A DNA stretch of 64,000 nucleotides from positions 1 to 64,000 of the forward strand of contig NZ_BMTF01000014.1 in assembly GCF_014649535.1 (NCBI RefSeq). The letters are read 5' to 3'. The translations under genes and the position numbers were made by a program. This stretch comes from Streptomyces gelaticus (GTDB lineage: Bacteria; Actinomycetota; Actinomycetes; Streptomycetales; Streptomycetaceae). Below the pieces are notes generated by a model. It worked only from the letters and a program-made list of their open reading frames with translations. It made no database searches and had not been told where the DNA came from. Shown here piece by piece: positions 52,538 through 61,275 of this stretch; the stretch's first letter is position 1, and every line of letters begins with the position of its first letter.

Positions 52538-54094
52538 CTAGTAGCTCAGTGAGGGGAACGGGGCGCCGGCGGCCCGGGTGGGGGTCCAGACGGCCTTGGT
52601 CTGCGTGTACTCGTCCAGCACTCCGGGACCGGAGGAGCGGCCGTGTCCGGAGTCCCCGAAGCCGCCGAAGGGCACCGCGACGTGGATGGTCTTGTAGGCG
52701 TTGATCCAGAAGGTGCCGGATTTCACGGCGCGCGCCACGTGGTGGGCGCGGGCGACGTCCTGGGTCCATACCGCCCCGGCGAGACCGAAGTTCGTGGCGT
52801 TGGCGCGGGCGATGGCCTCCGCCTCGGTGTCGAAGGCGTCGGCGCCGACCACCGGTCCGAAGACCTCGGTGGTCTCCAGCGGGTTGGCGGGCGTGACCCC
52901 GTCCAGCAGGGTGGGCGGCACCCAGTGTCCGCTCGCCAGCGCGGAGTCGGTGAACCGGGCGGGCAGCTGTGTGCCGGTCACACGGCGGGCGCCGCCCCCG
53001 AGCCCGGCCTCGATCAGCGAGGTGACCGTGCCGAACTGGGGCCGGGTGATGATGGGGCCGACCTCGGTGGTGGGATCGAGTGGGTCGCCCAGCCGCAGCC
53101 GGGACGCCCGCTCGGCCACGCGTGCGATGAACTCCGCGTGCACGGAACGCTCGACAAGCAGTCTGGAGCCGGCCACGCACGACTGGCCCGCTCCGGAGAA
53201 GACGGCCGACACGGCGCCGTCGGCCGCCCGGTCCAGGTCGGCGTCGGCGAAGACGATGTTGGCGCTCTTGCCGCCGAGTTCGAGTACGGTCGGGATACCG
53301 GCGCCCGCCGCGGCGACCGCAACCCGGCGGCCGGTGGCGACCGAGCCTATGAAGGAAACCTTGCCGACCCGGGAGTCGGAGGTGAGGGCGGCGCCGACAG
53401 TGGCGCCGAGGCCGGTGGCGACGTTGAACACACCGTCCGGCAGCCCCGCCCGGTGGGCCAGCTGGGCCAGCCGCAGTGTGGAGGCCGGGGTGAACTCGCT
53501 TGGTTTGACGACGACGGCGTTGCCGGCCGCGAGCGGTGCGGCCGAGTTCCAGCCGCCCGTGAACAGGGGTGCGTTCCACGGGGTGACGGCCACCACTACG
53601 CCCCAGGGGACCCTTTCGGTGTAGGTGTGCCAGTTGCCCGGTACGGGGATCGTGTGGCCCAGCAGCTTGTCCGCCCACCCTGCGTAGTAGCCGAACATCT
53701 CGGCGACCTTGGCGGCCTCGGCGCGGGTGTCGCGGACGGGCTTGCCGGTGGTGGCGGATTCCAGGAGGGCGAGTTCCTCGGTGTGCTCGCCGATCGTCCG
53801 GGAGACCTCGCGCAGGATCGCGGCCCGTTCGAACGGGTCGGTCGCGGCCCAGACCTCGGCCCCGCGGACCGCGGAGGCCAGCACGGCGTCGGCGCCTTCG
53901 GTCCCGGCGTCGGCGTAGTCGGCGAAGCCCTCTCCGGTCGCTGCGGCGGTGAGGCGCACCGTCTCGCCACCGCCGGTGACGACCTGACCGTCGACGAACG
54001 AGCCCAGGCCGTCCGGGAAGGCGGCGTCGAGAGCGGCACGGGCGCTGGCGGCGCCGGACGTGCTGAGATCCGTCGGGAAGGTGGTGGGGCTCAT
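52538..54094 (-). CDS. Aldehyde dehydrogenase
   Basis: A 518-residue NAD(P)-dependent aldehyde dehydrogenase. Motifs are VTPWNAPLFTGGWNSAAPL, the general base VLELGGKS (E272) and the nucleophile GAGQSCVAGSR (C306). ATG 54094 overlaps the upstream dehydrogenase stop. It converts an aldehyde to an acid in the same pathway as the M20 enzyme. The exact substrate is unknown. Confidence 0.93.
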   Translation of the reverse strand: MSPTTFPTDLSTSGAASARAALDAAFPDGLGSFVDGQVVTGGGETVRLTAAATGEGFADYADAGTEGADAVLASAVRGAEVWAATDPFERAAILREVSRTIGEHTEELALLESATTGKPVRDTRAEAAKVAEMFGYYAGWADKLLGHTIPVPGNWHTYTERVPWGVVVAVTPWNAPLFTGGWNSAAPLAAGNAVVVKPSEFTPASTLRLAQLAHRAGLPDGVFNVATGLGATVGAALTSDSRVGKVSFIGSVATGRRVAVAAAGAGIPTVLELGGKSANIVFADADLDRAADGAVSAVFSGAGQSCVAGSRLLVERSVHAEFIARVAERASRLRLGDPLDPTTEVGPIITRPQFGTVTSLIEAGLGGGARRVTGTQLPARFTDSALASGHWVPPTLLDGVTPANPLETTEVFGPVVGADAFDTEAEAIARANATNFGLAGAVWTQDVARAHHVARAVKSGTFWINAYKTIHVAVPFGGFGDSGHGRSSGPGVLDEYTQTKAVWTPTRAAGAPFPSLSY

Positions 54095-54978
54095 GCTGCG
54101 CTGGCTCCTTCGGAGGTGAGGGAGGGGGCTACGGTGCGGGCGATCTCGGTGAAGTCGGCGTCGGGACCGAGCGCGGCCAGGGCCTCCTGCCAGACGCGGC
54201 TGGCGGCGGTCAGGAGTTGCGGGTTCGCACCGCGCTGCCCGGCGGTCTCGACGGCGAGTGCGGCGTCCCGGGCCATGAGTCCCAGCGCGAAGCCGGAGTC
54301 GTAGGTGCCGGTGAGCACCCAGTCCGGGTACATGGCCGCGGACGCCTTGCTGGCGCCGGACGCGCCGCTGATGCCCGCTGCCGCGGAGGAGGGGTCGACG
54401 CCGTACGCCTTCGCCACGGCGAGGGCCTCGCCGACCGCGACCAGGTTGACCGCTGCAAGGGCGTTGTTGAGGAGCTTGACCACGTTTCCGGAGCCGGGGG
54501 CGCCTAGGTGGCGGTACTGGCCGCCGGTGAGCGCGTCCAGCACGGGCCGCGCCACGTCGAGCGCGTCGAGGTCGGCACCGACGAACGCGGCGAGCCGGCC
54601 ATCGGCCGCGCCGTCACGTCCGCCCGAGACAGGTGCGTCCACGAAGGCGGCGCCCTTGTCCGCCGCGAGGGCCGCGCACTCGGCGGACGTGCCCGGCTCC
54701 GATGTCGTGGTGTCGACAATGGCGAGCGTGCCAGGCCGCGCCAGCAGAGCGGGCACGGTCGCCTCGACCACGCGAGCCGAGGGCAGCGACAGGACCGCAT
54801 ACGGCGTGCCGGCCAACCGGTCGAGGTCCTCGACGACCTCCACACCCTCCTTTGCGGCGGCGGACCGGGCGGCGGGCGCCGGATCGAATCCGCGCACCTG
54901 CCACCCCGCCCGCAGCAGAGCGGAAGCCATGGCACCACCCATCGAGCCGAGGCCGACAACGGCGATGTGCTTGCTCAT
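54091..54978 (-). CDS. 3-hydroxyisobutyrate dehydrogenase-like NAD(P) oxidoreductase
   Basis: A 295-residue beta-hydroxyacid dehydrogenase. It has GLGSMGGAMASALL (dinucleotide fold), FVDAPVSGGRDGA (substrate loop) and GSGNVVKLLNN with the catalytic K168. I chose ATG 54978 because AGGAG precedes it; an upstream in-frame ATG at 54993 lies on the ribosome site. It is the first structural gene of the operon. It probably oxidises a 2-methyl-3-hydroxy acid or tartronate-semialdehyde-like substrate. Confidence 0.9.
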   Translation of the reverse strand: MSKHIAVVGLGSMGGAMASALLRAGWQVRGFDPAPAARSAAAKEGVEVVEDLDRLAGTPYAVLSLPSARVVEATVPALLARPGTLAIVDTTTSEPGTSAECAALAADKGAAFVDAPVSGGRDGAADGRLAAFVGADLDALDVARPVLDALTGGQYRHLGAPGSGNVVKLLNNALAAVNLVAVGEALAVAKAYGVDPSSAAAGISGASGASKASAAMYPDWVLTGTYDSGFALGLMARDAALAVETAGQRGANPQLLTAASRVWQEALAALGPDADFTEIARTVAPSLTSEGASAA

Positions 54979-55330
54979 CAGTGCTCCTGTCATGAGGGGA
55001 CGTGCGTACGGACACGAACGAGGCCGGGAAAACGGGCCTCGCCGGTCGGGGGGAGACGGTTTTCAGTGGGCCCGACAGACCCCGGGCAGGGGCAGCCGGG
55101 GCAAGCCCGTCGGCGCGGTCGGCGCTCACACGCGGCAGTGAAAGGGGTGTGTTGAAAGGCGCGTAGGCCACCCGCGCTCCGAAGGCAACGCCGGTCGGGC
55201 GGCGAGGGAGCATGTGCGGTACGGCGGCGACAGCCGGTGGGGCGCGCCGCCCGGTACGGGCTGTGTCGCGGTGCGTTGCCGACCGCGCGGACAGGATCGA
55301 ACGTCCACACGGCGCGACAGGGAGAGCGGT
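54979..55330. other. Intergenic stretch between RpiR and its operon
   Basis: No gene. It probably contains the operon promoter, but I see no clear -35/-10 pair and no copy of the TTGCA dyads found upstream of the RpiR gene. Confidence 0.4.
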
Positions 55331-56206
55331 TCAGTCGAGGTAGACGTCCAGGTCCTTCCAGAGCTGCTGGGTGCGGCGGATAGCGGCACGGCTGCGCTCG
55401 GGCCGAGCCGTCTGCATGCCGGCGAGAAGTCCGTAGACCACCGAGGTGGCGGCCGTGACGGACTGGAAGAAGGAGATGCCCTCCGACGGCACGATCAGCA
55501 GATGGTGGGCGATGGAGGTGGCGAGCCGGCCGCGCCGCATGTCGGTGATCGCCACCACCGTGGCACCTGCTGCACGGGCTGCGTCGGCTGCGACGATGAT
55601 CTGTTTCGCGGACCGCCACATGTTGACGACCACGAGCACGTCGCCCGGACCGAGGCAGTTGACGGCGGTCGCCAGATGGACGCCGGCCCGGCTCTCCAGC
55701 GTGACGGGGTAGCCCATGGTGGAGCCGAGGTGCGCCATGACACTGGCCGGACCGGCGAAGGAGCCGACCCCGACCACCAGGATCGACCGGGCCGAGGCCA
55801 GCGTGGCGATGGCCGCCTCCGCGTCGGCGGCGGAGTTGCTCTCCAGGGTCTGACGCAGATTCTCGATGTCGTGCGTGAGCGCGTCGTGCAGCGGGCTGCG
55901 GTGCTCGCCGTGTTCGGTCAGGGTCTCCTCGGTGGAGATGTGCACCAAGTAGCGGGCCCGCAACTCGCGTTGCAGATCCGGCCAGCCCCGGTAGCCCAGC
56001 GTCTGGGCTGCCCGCACCACCGTCGAACTGTTCACGTCCGCCCGCTCGGCGATCTCCGCGATCTCCGCGTACGAGGACAGCTGTGGATTGCGGACGATGA
56101 CGTCGACGACCCGGGCCTGTGCCTTGGACAGCGGCACGTCGGGCAGGGCGTCACCCAGCCACTGACCGTCACCGTCGGCAGGGATGTGGTTCTGCAATGC
56201 GGACAC
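55331..56206 (-). CDS. RpiR/MurR-family regulator with SIS domain
   Basis: A 291-residue regulator. The N-terminal HTH (SSYAEIAEIAERADVNSSTV) is followed by a SIS sugar-phosphate-binding domain (SILVVGVGSFAGPASVMAH to about 250). I chose GTG 56206 because GGGAG lies eight bases upstream. It sits directly before the dehydrogenase-M20-DUF3100 operon on the same strand. It probably controls that operon and itself through the two dyads in its promoter. Confidence 0.9.
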   Translation of the reverse strand: MSALQNHIPADGDGQWLGDALPDVPLSKAQARVVDVIVRNPQLSSYAEIAEIAERADVNSSTVVRAAQTLGYRGWPDLQRELRARYLVHISTEETLTEHGEHRSPLHDALTHDIENLRQTLESNSAADAEAAIATLASARSILVVGVGSFAGPASVMAHLGSTMGYPVTLESRAGVHLATAVNCLGPGDVLVVVNMWRSAKQIIVAADAARAAGATVVAITDMRRGRLATSIAHHLLIVPSEGISFFQSVTAATSVVYGLLAGMQTARPERSRAAIRRTQQLWKDLDVYLD

Positions 56207-56239
56207 AGGTCTTGCTCCCTGGTACGAGACGCAGCACGC

Positions 56240-56282
56240 TGCAAGCGCGATTGCAGGGATCGTACATCGCAATTCCAATTGC
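56240..56282. promoter_or_regulatory. Two RpiR-type dyads upstream of the regulator
   Basis: TGCAA-GCGCGA-TTGCA (56240-56255) and GCAATT-CC-AATTGC (56269-56282) are perfect inverted repeats of a shared GCAAT/ATTGC theme, 34-76 bp upstream of the start. The bases beyond, up to 56587, hold no gene. Confidence 0.5.
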
Positions 56283-56587
56283 AGGAACCCCTCTGCGCTC
56301 CAAGCAGGCCGATCTGCGCACTGGGGTTCGCCCCGTTTCTCTTTTCGCGGTCGGGCCCGGTACGACCGTTACCCCTGCCGAAGGCATGACCTGTCGCTTC
56401 CCGGCACTGCGCAGCCAGAGCCAGATCCCGCTCGCCCACCTCGGACGAGTCGGTCATGGCGCCGCGCTCTAGCGGTACTCACCGCCGCCGAGGCGAACCG
56501 TCGGATCGCCCCGAAGCGCCGGTACCGGTGGGTGCGGATCCGCGTGCAGGTCCCCCGCCGGCGGTTCGCGCGGGCCTGGCATCGCTC

Positions 56588-57097
56588 TCACCGTAGGCGG
56601 CGAGCGTCGACCTCTTGGTCGAGCCGCCAGGTGCGTCCGCCGTCGGTCGATCGTTCGTTTCGCCAGTGAAAGGTGCCGGCGGTGATGTCCGCGAAGGTCC
56701 AGCGAACGAGGTCGCCGCCCGCGGCGCGTTCCATGACGATCTCGTCATCGATCTGGCGGGCGTACATGTGCACCTGGTCGCCGTGGGCGGTGCCGTGGAA
56801 GGTGAAACGCCACAGGTGCAGGCGCGGGTCCCAGATGCGCACACACAGGCCGCACTCCTGGTCGGGCGAGCGCCCCGTGACGGGGAGTTCCTCGCGCCCG
56901 GGCCACTGCCAGACGTCCAGGACTGCCCGACCTTCCAGTGCGTAGCCGAACTCCCATTCACCGCTGACTCGTCGAGCCGGTGAGCCGTCGGCGGGGTAGT
57001 AGGTGATCGTGGTTGCCCAGTGTCCGGCCAGGCGCCCGAACTGCTCCATCTCGGTCGCGTACAGGGCGCTGGGGCCGTCGGCGAGCAACGTCTTCAT
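56588..57097 (-). CDS. Lipocalin-like (DUF1579-type) protein
   Basis: A 169-residue protein that looks like a small beta-barrel: FGRLAGHWATTITYYPAD, GEWEFGYALEGRAVLDVWQ and RWTFADITAGTFHWRNERST follow the DUF1579/lipocalin pattern. ATG 57097 overlaps the arginase-family stop by 4 bp. It may bind the small molecule handled by the neighbouring enzyme. Family assignment is tentative. Confidence 0.65.
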   Translation of the reverse strand: MKTLLADGPSALYATEMEQFGRLAGHWATTITYYPADGSPARRVSGEWEFGYALEGRAVLDVWQWPGREELPVTGRSPDQECGLCVRIWDPRLHLWRFTFHGTAHGDQVHMYARQIDDEIVMERAAGGDLVRWTFADITAGTFHWRNERSTDGGRTWRLDQEVDARRLR

Positions 57098-58005
57098 GCG
57101 TGTGCCTCCACGGTCGCGAGCGGGGTCAGGGCAGCGGCGAGGCAGTCGACGATGGGGGCGGCGTACACGCCGTCCGGGTCGCGTTCCGGGTCGTAGATGG
57201 CGAGGTCGAGCCCCACCACCCGGCCGGTGCCGACCAGGGTCGCAACGAGTTCGGCGAGCTGGGGGAAGTCCAGGCCCGGGCGGCCCGGGGAGTCCACTGC
57301 GGGCAGGACGTGTTCATCGAGCACGTCGAGGTCGAGGTGGAGCCAGACGCGGTCCAGCCCGCGCTGCTCGAGGCGGCTGATGACCCGCTCGCCCAGGTCG
57401 GCGACGCCGAGCTGTTGGATCTCCTGGGCGGTGAACCGGGTGAGCGGGGGCGCTTCCCCGTCCTCCCGGTCGCCGATCTGGATCACGTCCTCGTCGGCGA
57501 CCAGCGGTCGGCCCACCGTCGGCCAGTGGGTGAGCAGCAGCTCGCCACGGCCGGTGGCCAGGGCCAGGTCCATCCCGGCCGCCGAGCCGAGGGACGAACC
57601 GGCGTCATAGTTGCCGGGGTGCCGGAAGTCGCTGTGCCCGTCGAGATGAACCAGGCCGCAGCGCCCGTCGCGCCGGGCCCCCAGCAGGCACCCCAGCACA
57701 ATGCTGCAGTCGCCGCCCAGCACCACCGCGAACCGGGAGGCGGCGAGCGCGGCCTGGACCGCCTCGCCGAGCCGCAGCGTTTGCTCGCGGAGGGTCACCC
57801 CGTTGCGAATGCGGGTCGCCGGCTGCGCGTCGAAGGCGTACGGCGGACGGTCGAGCTCCACCACGCGGTCCGGCCGCAACCGCGCTTCCAACCCCGCCGA
57901 CAGCAGCGCTTGCGGGGCCCGCCACGTTCCGGGCTCACGCCCCGGCGCGGGCGGTCGCAGGCCGAGATTCCAGGGGGCCGCGATGAGCTCAACGGTGGCA
58001 GCCAT
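57094..58005 (-). CDS. Arginase/agmatinase-family (ureohydrolase-fold) enzyme
   Basis: A 303-residue enzyme. Metal-site motifs are LGGDCS (99-101), HLDGHSDF (D122, H124, D126) and HLDLDVLDEH (D225, D227). In classical arginase GGDHS supplies a histidine to the metal; here it is cysteine C100, as in some members of unknown specificity. It hydrolyses a guanidine or amidine, substrate uncertain. It is first in a two-gene operon, divergent from the CGNR regulator. Confidence 0.87.
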   Translation of the reverse strand: MAATVELIAAPWNLGLRPPAPGREPGTWRAPQALLSAGLEARLRPDRVVELDRPPYAFDAQPATRIRNGVTLREQTLRLGEAVQAALAASRFAVVLGGDCSIVLGCLLGARRDGRCGLVHLDGHSDFRHPGNYDAGSSLGSAAGMDLALATGRGELLLTHWPTVGRPLVADEDVIQIGDREDGEAPPLTRFTAQEIQQLGVADLGERVISRLEQRGLDRVWLHLDLDVLDEHVLPAVDSPGRPGLDFPQLAELVATLVGTGRVVGLDLAIYDPERDPDGVYAAPIVDCLAAALTPLATVEAHA

Positions 58006-58089
58006 GACTGTCTCCCTTCACGTTCTAACCGGATAACATCTCTACACTGGTTGGATGAAGCGAGGCAAGCCCAAGAAAGGCGGTCGTGC

Positions 58090-58758
58090 GTGACGGGAAC
58101 CATCCGGGCTCACACCTTCAAACCCCGTGACCTGGTCGGCGGGCACATCGTCATCGACCTGGTGAATACGGTCACTGCTCGTGACGCGGAGCCGATCGAC
58201 TGGCTCGACGGCTACCCGCGCCTGCTGGAATGGGCAGCCCTCACCGGCCAGTTCGACGCCGCCGCCCTCACGGACCTGCAACGGCTGGCCGAGGCCGAAC
58301 CCTGCAGAGCTGCGCCGGCTCTGGACCGCACCCGCGAGCTGCGTGAGGCTCTGCACGACCTCATCACGGCACTGCTCCACCAAGACGCTCCGACCCCCGC
58401 GACGGCGGTCGACCAGGTCGAGGATCACTGGAAGCACGCAGTCGCCCGTGCGCGCCTCACCGTCCGCGGGAACACGCCGCAGCTCCGCGTCGGCGTCGAG
58501 ACCTCGGGGCTCGAATACCTCAACCACGAACTCGCCCTGCAGGCCTTCGACCTGCTTCGGGCACTGCCGCTGGAACGCACCCGCATCTGCCCCGGTCTGC
58601 GATGCGGCTGGGTGTTCATCGACAGCTCCCGAGCCGGCCGCCGCCGCTGGTGCTCCATGGCCACCTGCGGGAACGCCTCGAAAGGCCGAACCCACTACCA
58701 GCGGAATCGACAAGCAACCAGCCGACAGGGCCGCCATCAGCCGCCCGACGACCAGTAG
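58090..58758 (+). CDS. CGNR zinc-finger regulator (ABATE domain)
   Basis: A 222-residue regulator. The N-terminal ABATE ligand domain (GGHIVIDLVNTVTAR) is followed by a zinc finger with C167, C172, C188 and C193 (RRWCSMATCGNASKGR). The name-giving CGNR reads CGNA here, losing the arginine. GTG 58090 follows AAAGGCGG. It lies 84 bp from the divergent ureohydrolase operon and probably controls it. The AACCGG and TGGTT elements at 58028-58052 may be its site. Confidence 0.85.
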   Translation: MTGTIRAHTFKPRDLVGGHIVIDLVNTVTARDAEPIDWLDGYPRLLEWAALTGQFDAAALTDLQRLAEAEPCRAAPALDRTRELREALHDLITALLHQDAPTPATAVDQVEDHWKHAVARARLTVRGNTPQLRVGVETSGLEYLNHELALQAFDLLRALPLERTRICPGLRCGWVFIDSSRAGRRRWCSMATCGNASKGRTHYQRNRQATSRQGRHQPPDDQ

Positions 58759-58825
58759 ATCCAGGCTTCCCGATACCGAGCCATCCGCCGGGGCCCGTGC
58801 CGGACGAGTCCGGCCGGGCCGAGCT

Positions 58826-58954
58826 TCAGCCCGGCCACCGGGTCGTCCGTGGCCCACAGTCCGCAGCCGGGCGGTGGCCCTGCTCGCCGAGAGGGGCCAG
58901 AAGCTCGTTCAGGACTTCTTCGTCGCTGCGACTGTGATGGCCGGGATGGCCGGT
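58826..58954 (-). pseudogene. GNAT acetyltransferase fragment
   Basis: It reads HPGHHSRSDEEVLNELLAPL, closely matching HPDHHSGSDEEALNELLAPM of the intact GNAT gene at 566. About 60 bases are 80-85 percent identical by eye. Only this internal block is left, fused directly to a DUF1963-like piece. The bases from 58759 to 58825 continue as degraded sequence. Confidence 0.65.
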
Positions 58955-58955
58955 T

Positions 58956-59312
58956 GTACAGGGTGCCTTCGTCGCCCAGGTTCGTCCTCGCGTCACTGTC
59001 CCTGCCGAACTGGGCGAGCAGGACCGACCGTTCAGCTTCCTGATCGAGAGGTCGGCCCTCCCACGGATGCATGCTGCCCAGCGTCGCGTTCGCGATCTCG
59101 TACGCCACCGGGCCCTGTACAGGCACGGCGTGGCCGCCGATCTGGTGGTCGGTCCGGGTATGCAGGTGCCCGAAGGCGCGGACGAGCGGTTTGAGCTCGG
59201 CCGGGGTGTTGCGGGGGTGAGGCCAGTGCCGGGTGTCGCCGAGCGGGGCTTGCCGGGCCTGGGGCAGCCACAACGCGGGGGGCACTTTGCTCGGTGCTGC
59301 AGTGAGGTCCAC
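58956..59312 (-). pseudogene. DUF1963-like fragment joined to the GNAT fragment
   Basis: ELKPLVRAFGHLHTRTDHQI then GGHAVPVQGPVAYEIA, and later SVLLAQFGRDSDA then NLGDEGTLY, match the DUF1963 (YwqG) pattern of GGxPxxxQ and LLxQxDxD...GDxGxLY. It has no N-terminus and breaks off at 58956, where the GNAT sequence starts in another frame. The stretch from 59313 to 59420 holds nothing recognisable. Confidence 0.5.
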
Positions 59313-59522
59313 CGCAGCCCCGATCGTGGCCCCTGCCGATCACCGCAACTGGTGCGCGAGGACGGACCCGGTGCACAGGTGCCGGCCGTGGAGCCCCCAG
59401 AGCTATTCGCTGGACCAAGATTCATTTTGTGCTAAAGTACCGGCATGCTTATCGAGGTTGACAGACCGTAACCGCCGGGCGTCGAAGACGCCATCGGCCC
59501 GCGCCACTGACTCCGGTCCGCA

Positions 59523-59570
59523 ATGGCCAGGATGTGGATTACGCGCACGGTTGCACACTGCCGCACGTAG
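59523..59570 (+). CDS. Possible 15-residue leader peptide of the Cfr-like gene
   Basis: MARMWITRTVAHCRT, ending in TAG 294 bp upstream of the Cfr-like start. Antibiotic-resistance methylases often carry such leaders for induction. A TTGACA hexamer (59459) lies upstream after an AT-rich block (59422-59444), and CTGGC/GCCAG can pair just after the leader. An overlapping 67-codon frame (59534-59737) is an alternative. The evidence is only positional. Confidence 0.3.
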   Translation: MARMWITRTVAHCRT

Positions 59571-59863
59571 GTGCATACCCTGGCTTTGGCGCCAGCGCTC
59601 CTCACATTCCTCCTTGCCTCCTGCCGGAGTTCCCCGAATCAGCCTCCCCTCGCGGCGCTTTCACAGCATGCACTGACTCCTTGCAGCGACGTAGAAATTC
59701 TCTTCAGTCGGCGATTCCTCCGGTCCTGAACAGCTGACGTCGTTCGAGGGACGCAATGTGCACTCCGTCCTGTGTTCCCGTCGCCATGCGTCGGACGGCG
59801 CCCATTCCCTTCGAGGGCTTTCTCTCTTCAGCACCATGCCTGTTCCGCCGGGAGAGAGATCAC

Positions 59864-61114
59864 GTGGAAGATTGCGAGCATCACCTCATGACGAACCAGC
59901 AGCATGCGAACGCATCGAGCGACCGGGCCCGTCGGTCCCGCATCGCACTTGCCAACCCTCCCCCTGGTACCCGACTCGCACGCATTCGAGAGCATCTCGA
60001 ATCAATGGGCGCGCCCGACTTCCGCTACCGGCAGTTCGTGAGTGCCCTTCGCCGCGCGGAAGCCGAGACGTTCGACACCGTGCGCGAGTTGCCCGCCGAA
60101 CTCAGGGCGGGGCTCACCGAGAAGTTCGGGCCGCGCATACTTCCCATCGCGCCGGTCGCCCGCCAATCGGATGACCAGGTCGAAAAGGTCGTCTTCGAGT
60201 CGGACCCGGGAACCCGTTTCGAGACCGTTCTCTCCCGCTACAGAGCCGGCTGGACTTCTCTCTGTATCTCGTCACAGGCTGGATGCGGACTGGGCTGCAC
60301 TTTCTGCGCCACGGCCGCCGTCGGCCTCGCAAGAAACCTGACGGCCGACGAGATCTACGCGCAGGTCATGCATCCGCATTGGCGGCTTCCGGACAGATCC
60401 GTGCCGGAGAGCGTGGCGTTCATGGGCATGGGCGAGGCACTGGCCAACCCGCATGTTTTCGATGCGCTGCACCTGCTTTCGGGAGCCGGTTACGGGGAAC
60501 TGTCGCAACGACGTATCACCGTTTCCACTGTGGGATTCGCACCCAATCTGTCCAGACTCACCAACGAATACCCGCAGGTCACGATCACGCTGTCCGTGCA
60601 TTCACCGTTCACGGACGAACGTGCGCGACTGATTCCACTGGAGAAGAGATTTCCCCTCACCGAGAACCTGGCGATTCTGGATGAGCACGCGGTCACGGCA
60701 CGCCGCAAGATCTACCTCGCTTATCTGCTGATCGCCGGCGTCAACGACACCGAAGAACACTTGCATCAGCTTGCCCGACTGGTGGCGTCGCGATCCCGGC
60801 CGGAACTTTTCCACGTGAGCGTGATCCGGTACAACCAGGCCCTGGGAGCACATCCCGCCTACCAGGCGCCCTCGAAGACTCATGTCAGTCAGTTCGTCGC
60901 AGGCTTGCGCGAACGCGGTGTCCACGCCACCAGACGACGCCAACTCGGCTCGTCCATCGATGCCGCCTGCGGCCAACTCCACGCCCGTTACGCCGCCTCA
61001 GCCCCTCCCTACGATCCCCTCACCGTTCTTCCGCCGATGAGTCCCGCCGATGACCGGCTGCTGCAGATCGGACGGCCGAGTCGGTCGGAGTCTCGTCGGA
61101 AGGCAACCGGCTGA
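59864..61114 (+). CDS. cfr-like: Cfr-like 23S rRNA A2503 methyltransferase (radical SAM)
   Basis: A 416-residue radical SAM enzyme. The 4Fe-4S cluster cysteines are C141, C145 and C148 (GCGLGCTFC), and the methyl-carrying cysteines are C134 (SLCISSQ) and C369 (DAACGQL). Cfr rather than RlmN features are FMGMGEALANP, LSVHSPF, LDEHAV..RRKIYLAY, GVNDTEEH and VIRYN. RlmN has MGMGEPLLN. Cfr adds a C8 methyl to A2503 and protects from phenicols, lincosamides, oxazolidinones, pleuromutilins and streptogramin A. GTG 59864 follows GGGAGAGAG; ATG 59888 is possible. It is probably a resistance determinant. Confidence 0.88.
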   Translation: MEDCEHHLMTNQQHANASSDRARRSRIALANPPPGTRLARIREHLESMGAPDFRYRQFVSALRRAEAETFDTVRELPAELRAGLTEKFGPRILPIAPVARQSDDQVEKVVFESDPGTRFETVLSRYRAGWTSLCISSQAGCGLGCTFCATAAVGLARNLTADEIYAQVMHPHWRLPDRSVPESVAFMGMGEALANPHVFDALHLLSGAGYGELSQRRITVSTVGFAPNLSRLTNEYPQVTITLSVHSPFTDERARLIPLEKRFPLTENLAILDEHAVTARRKIYLAYLLIAGVNDTEEHLHQLARLVASRSRPELFHVSVIRYNQALGAHPAYQAPSKTHVSQFVAGLRERGVHATRRRQLGSSIDAACGQLHARYAASAPPYDPLTVLPPMSPADDRLLQIGRPSRSESRRKATG

Positions 61115-61161
61115 AGCGCGCTACGGGGCATCGGCACGACGACCGGAGGCTCGCTGCCGTC

Positions 61162-61189
61162 CCGCCGTCCGCCGTCCGCCGTCCGCCGT
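61162..61189. repeat. Four tandem copies of CCGCCGT
   Basis: A 7-bp unit repeated four times in the gap between the Cfr-like gene and the esterase. This is likely simple-sequence slippage. No role is apparent. Confidence 0.7.
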
Positions 61190-61275
61190 CCGCATCATGC
61201 AAGCACAACGGCCCGTCGGTGGTCCATGCCCCGCCCCCGGCAGCCTTGATACCCGCCCTCAGTCCTGGAGGACGT

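Noticed and set aside
54860..54905. tRNA-like T-loop sequence GGATCGAATCCGCGC
   Set aside because: It lies inside the coding sequence of the hydroxyisobutyrate-type dehydrogenase and no cloverleaf can be formed around it.
59742..61114. Annotation of the radical SAM gene as RlmN
   Set aside because: The blocks GEALAN, HSPF and DEH match Cfr, while RlmN has GEPLLN; RlmN remains a related but poorer fit.
61162..61189. CRISPR-like repeat
   Set aside because: The 7-bp units are directly adjacent with no spacers, and no cas genes are in the window.
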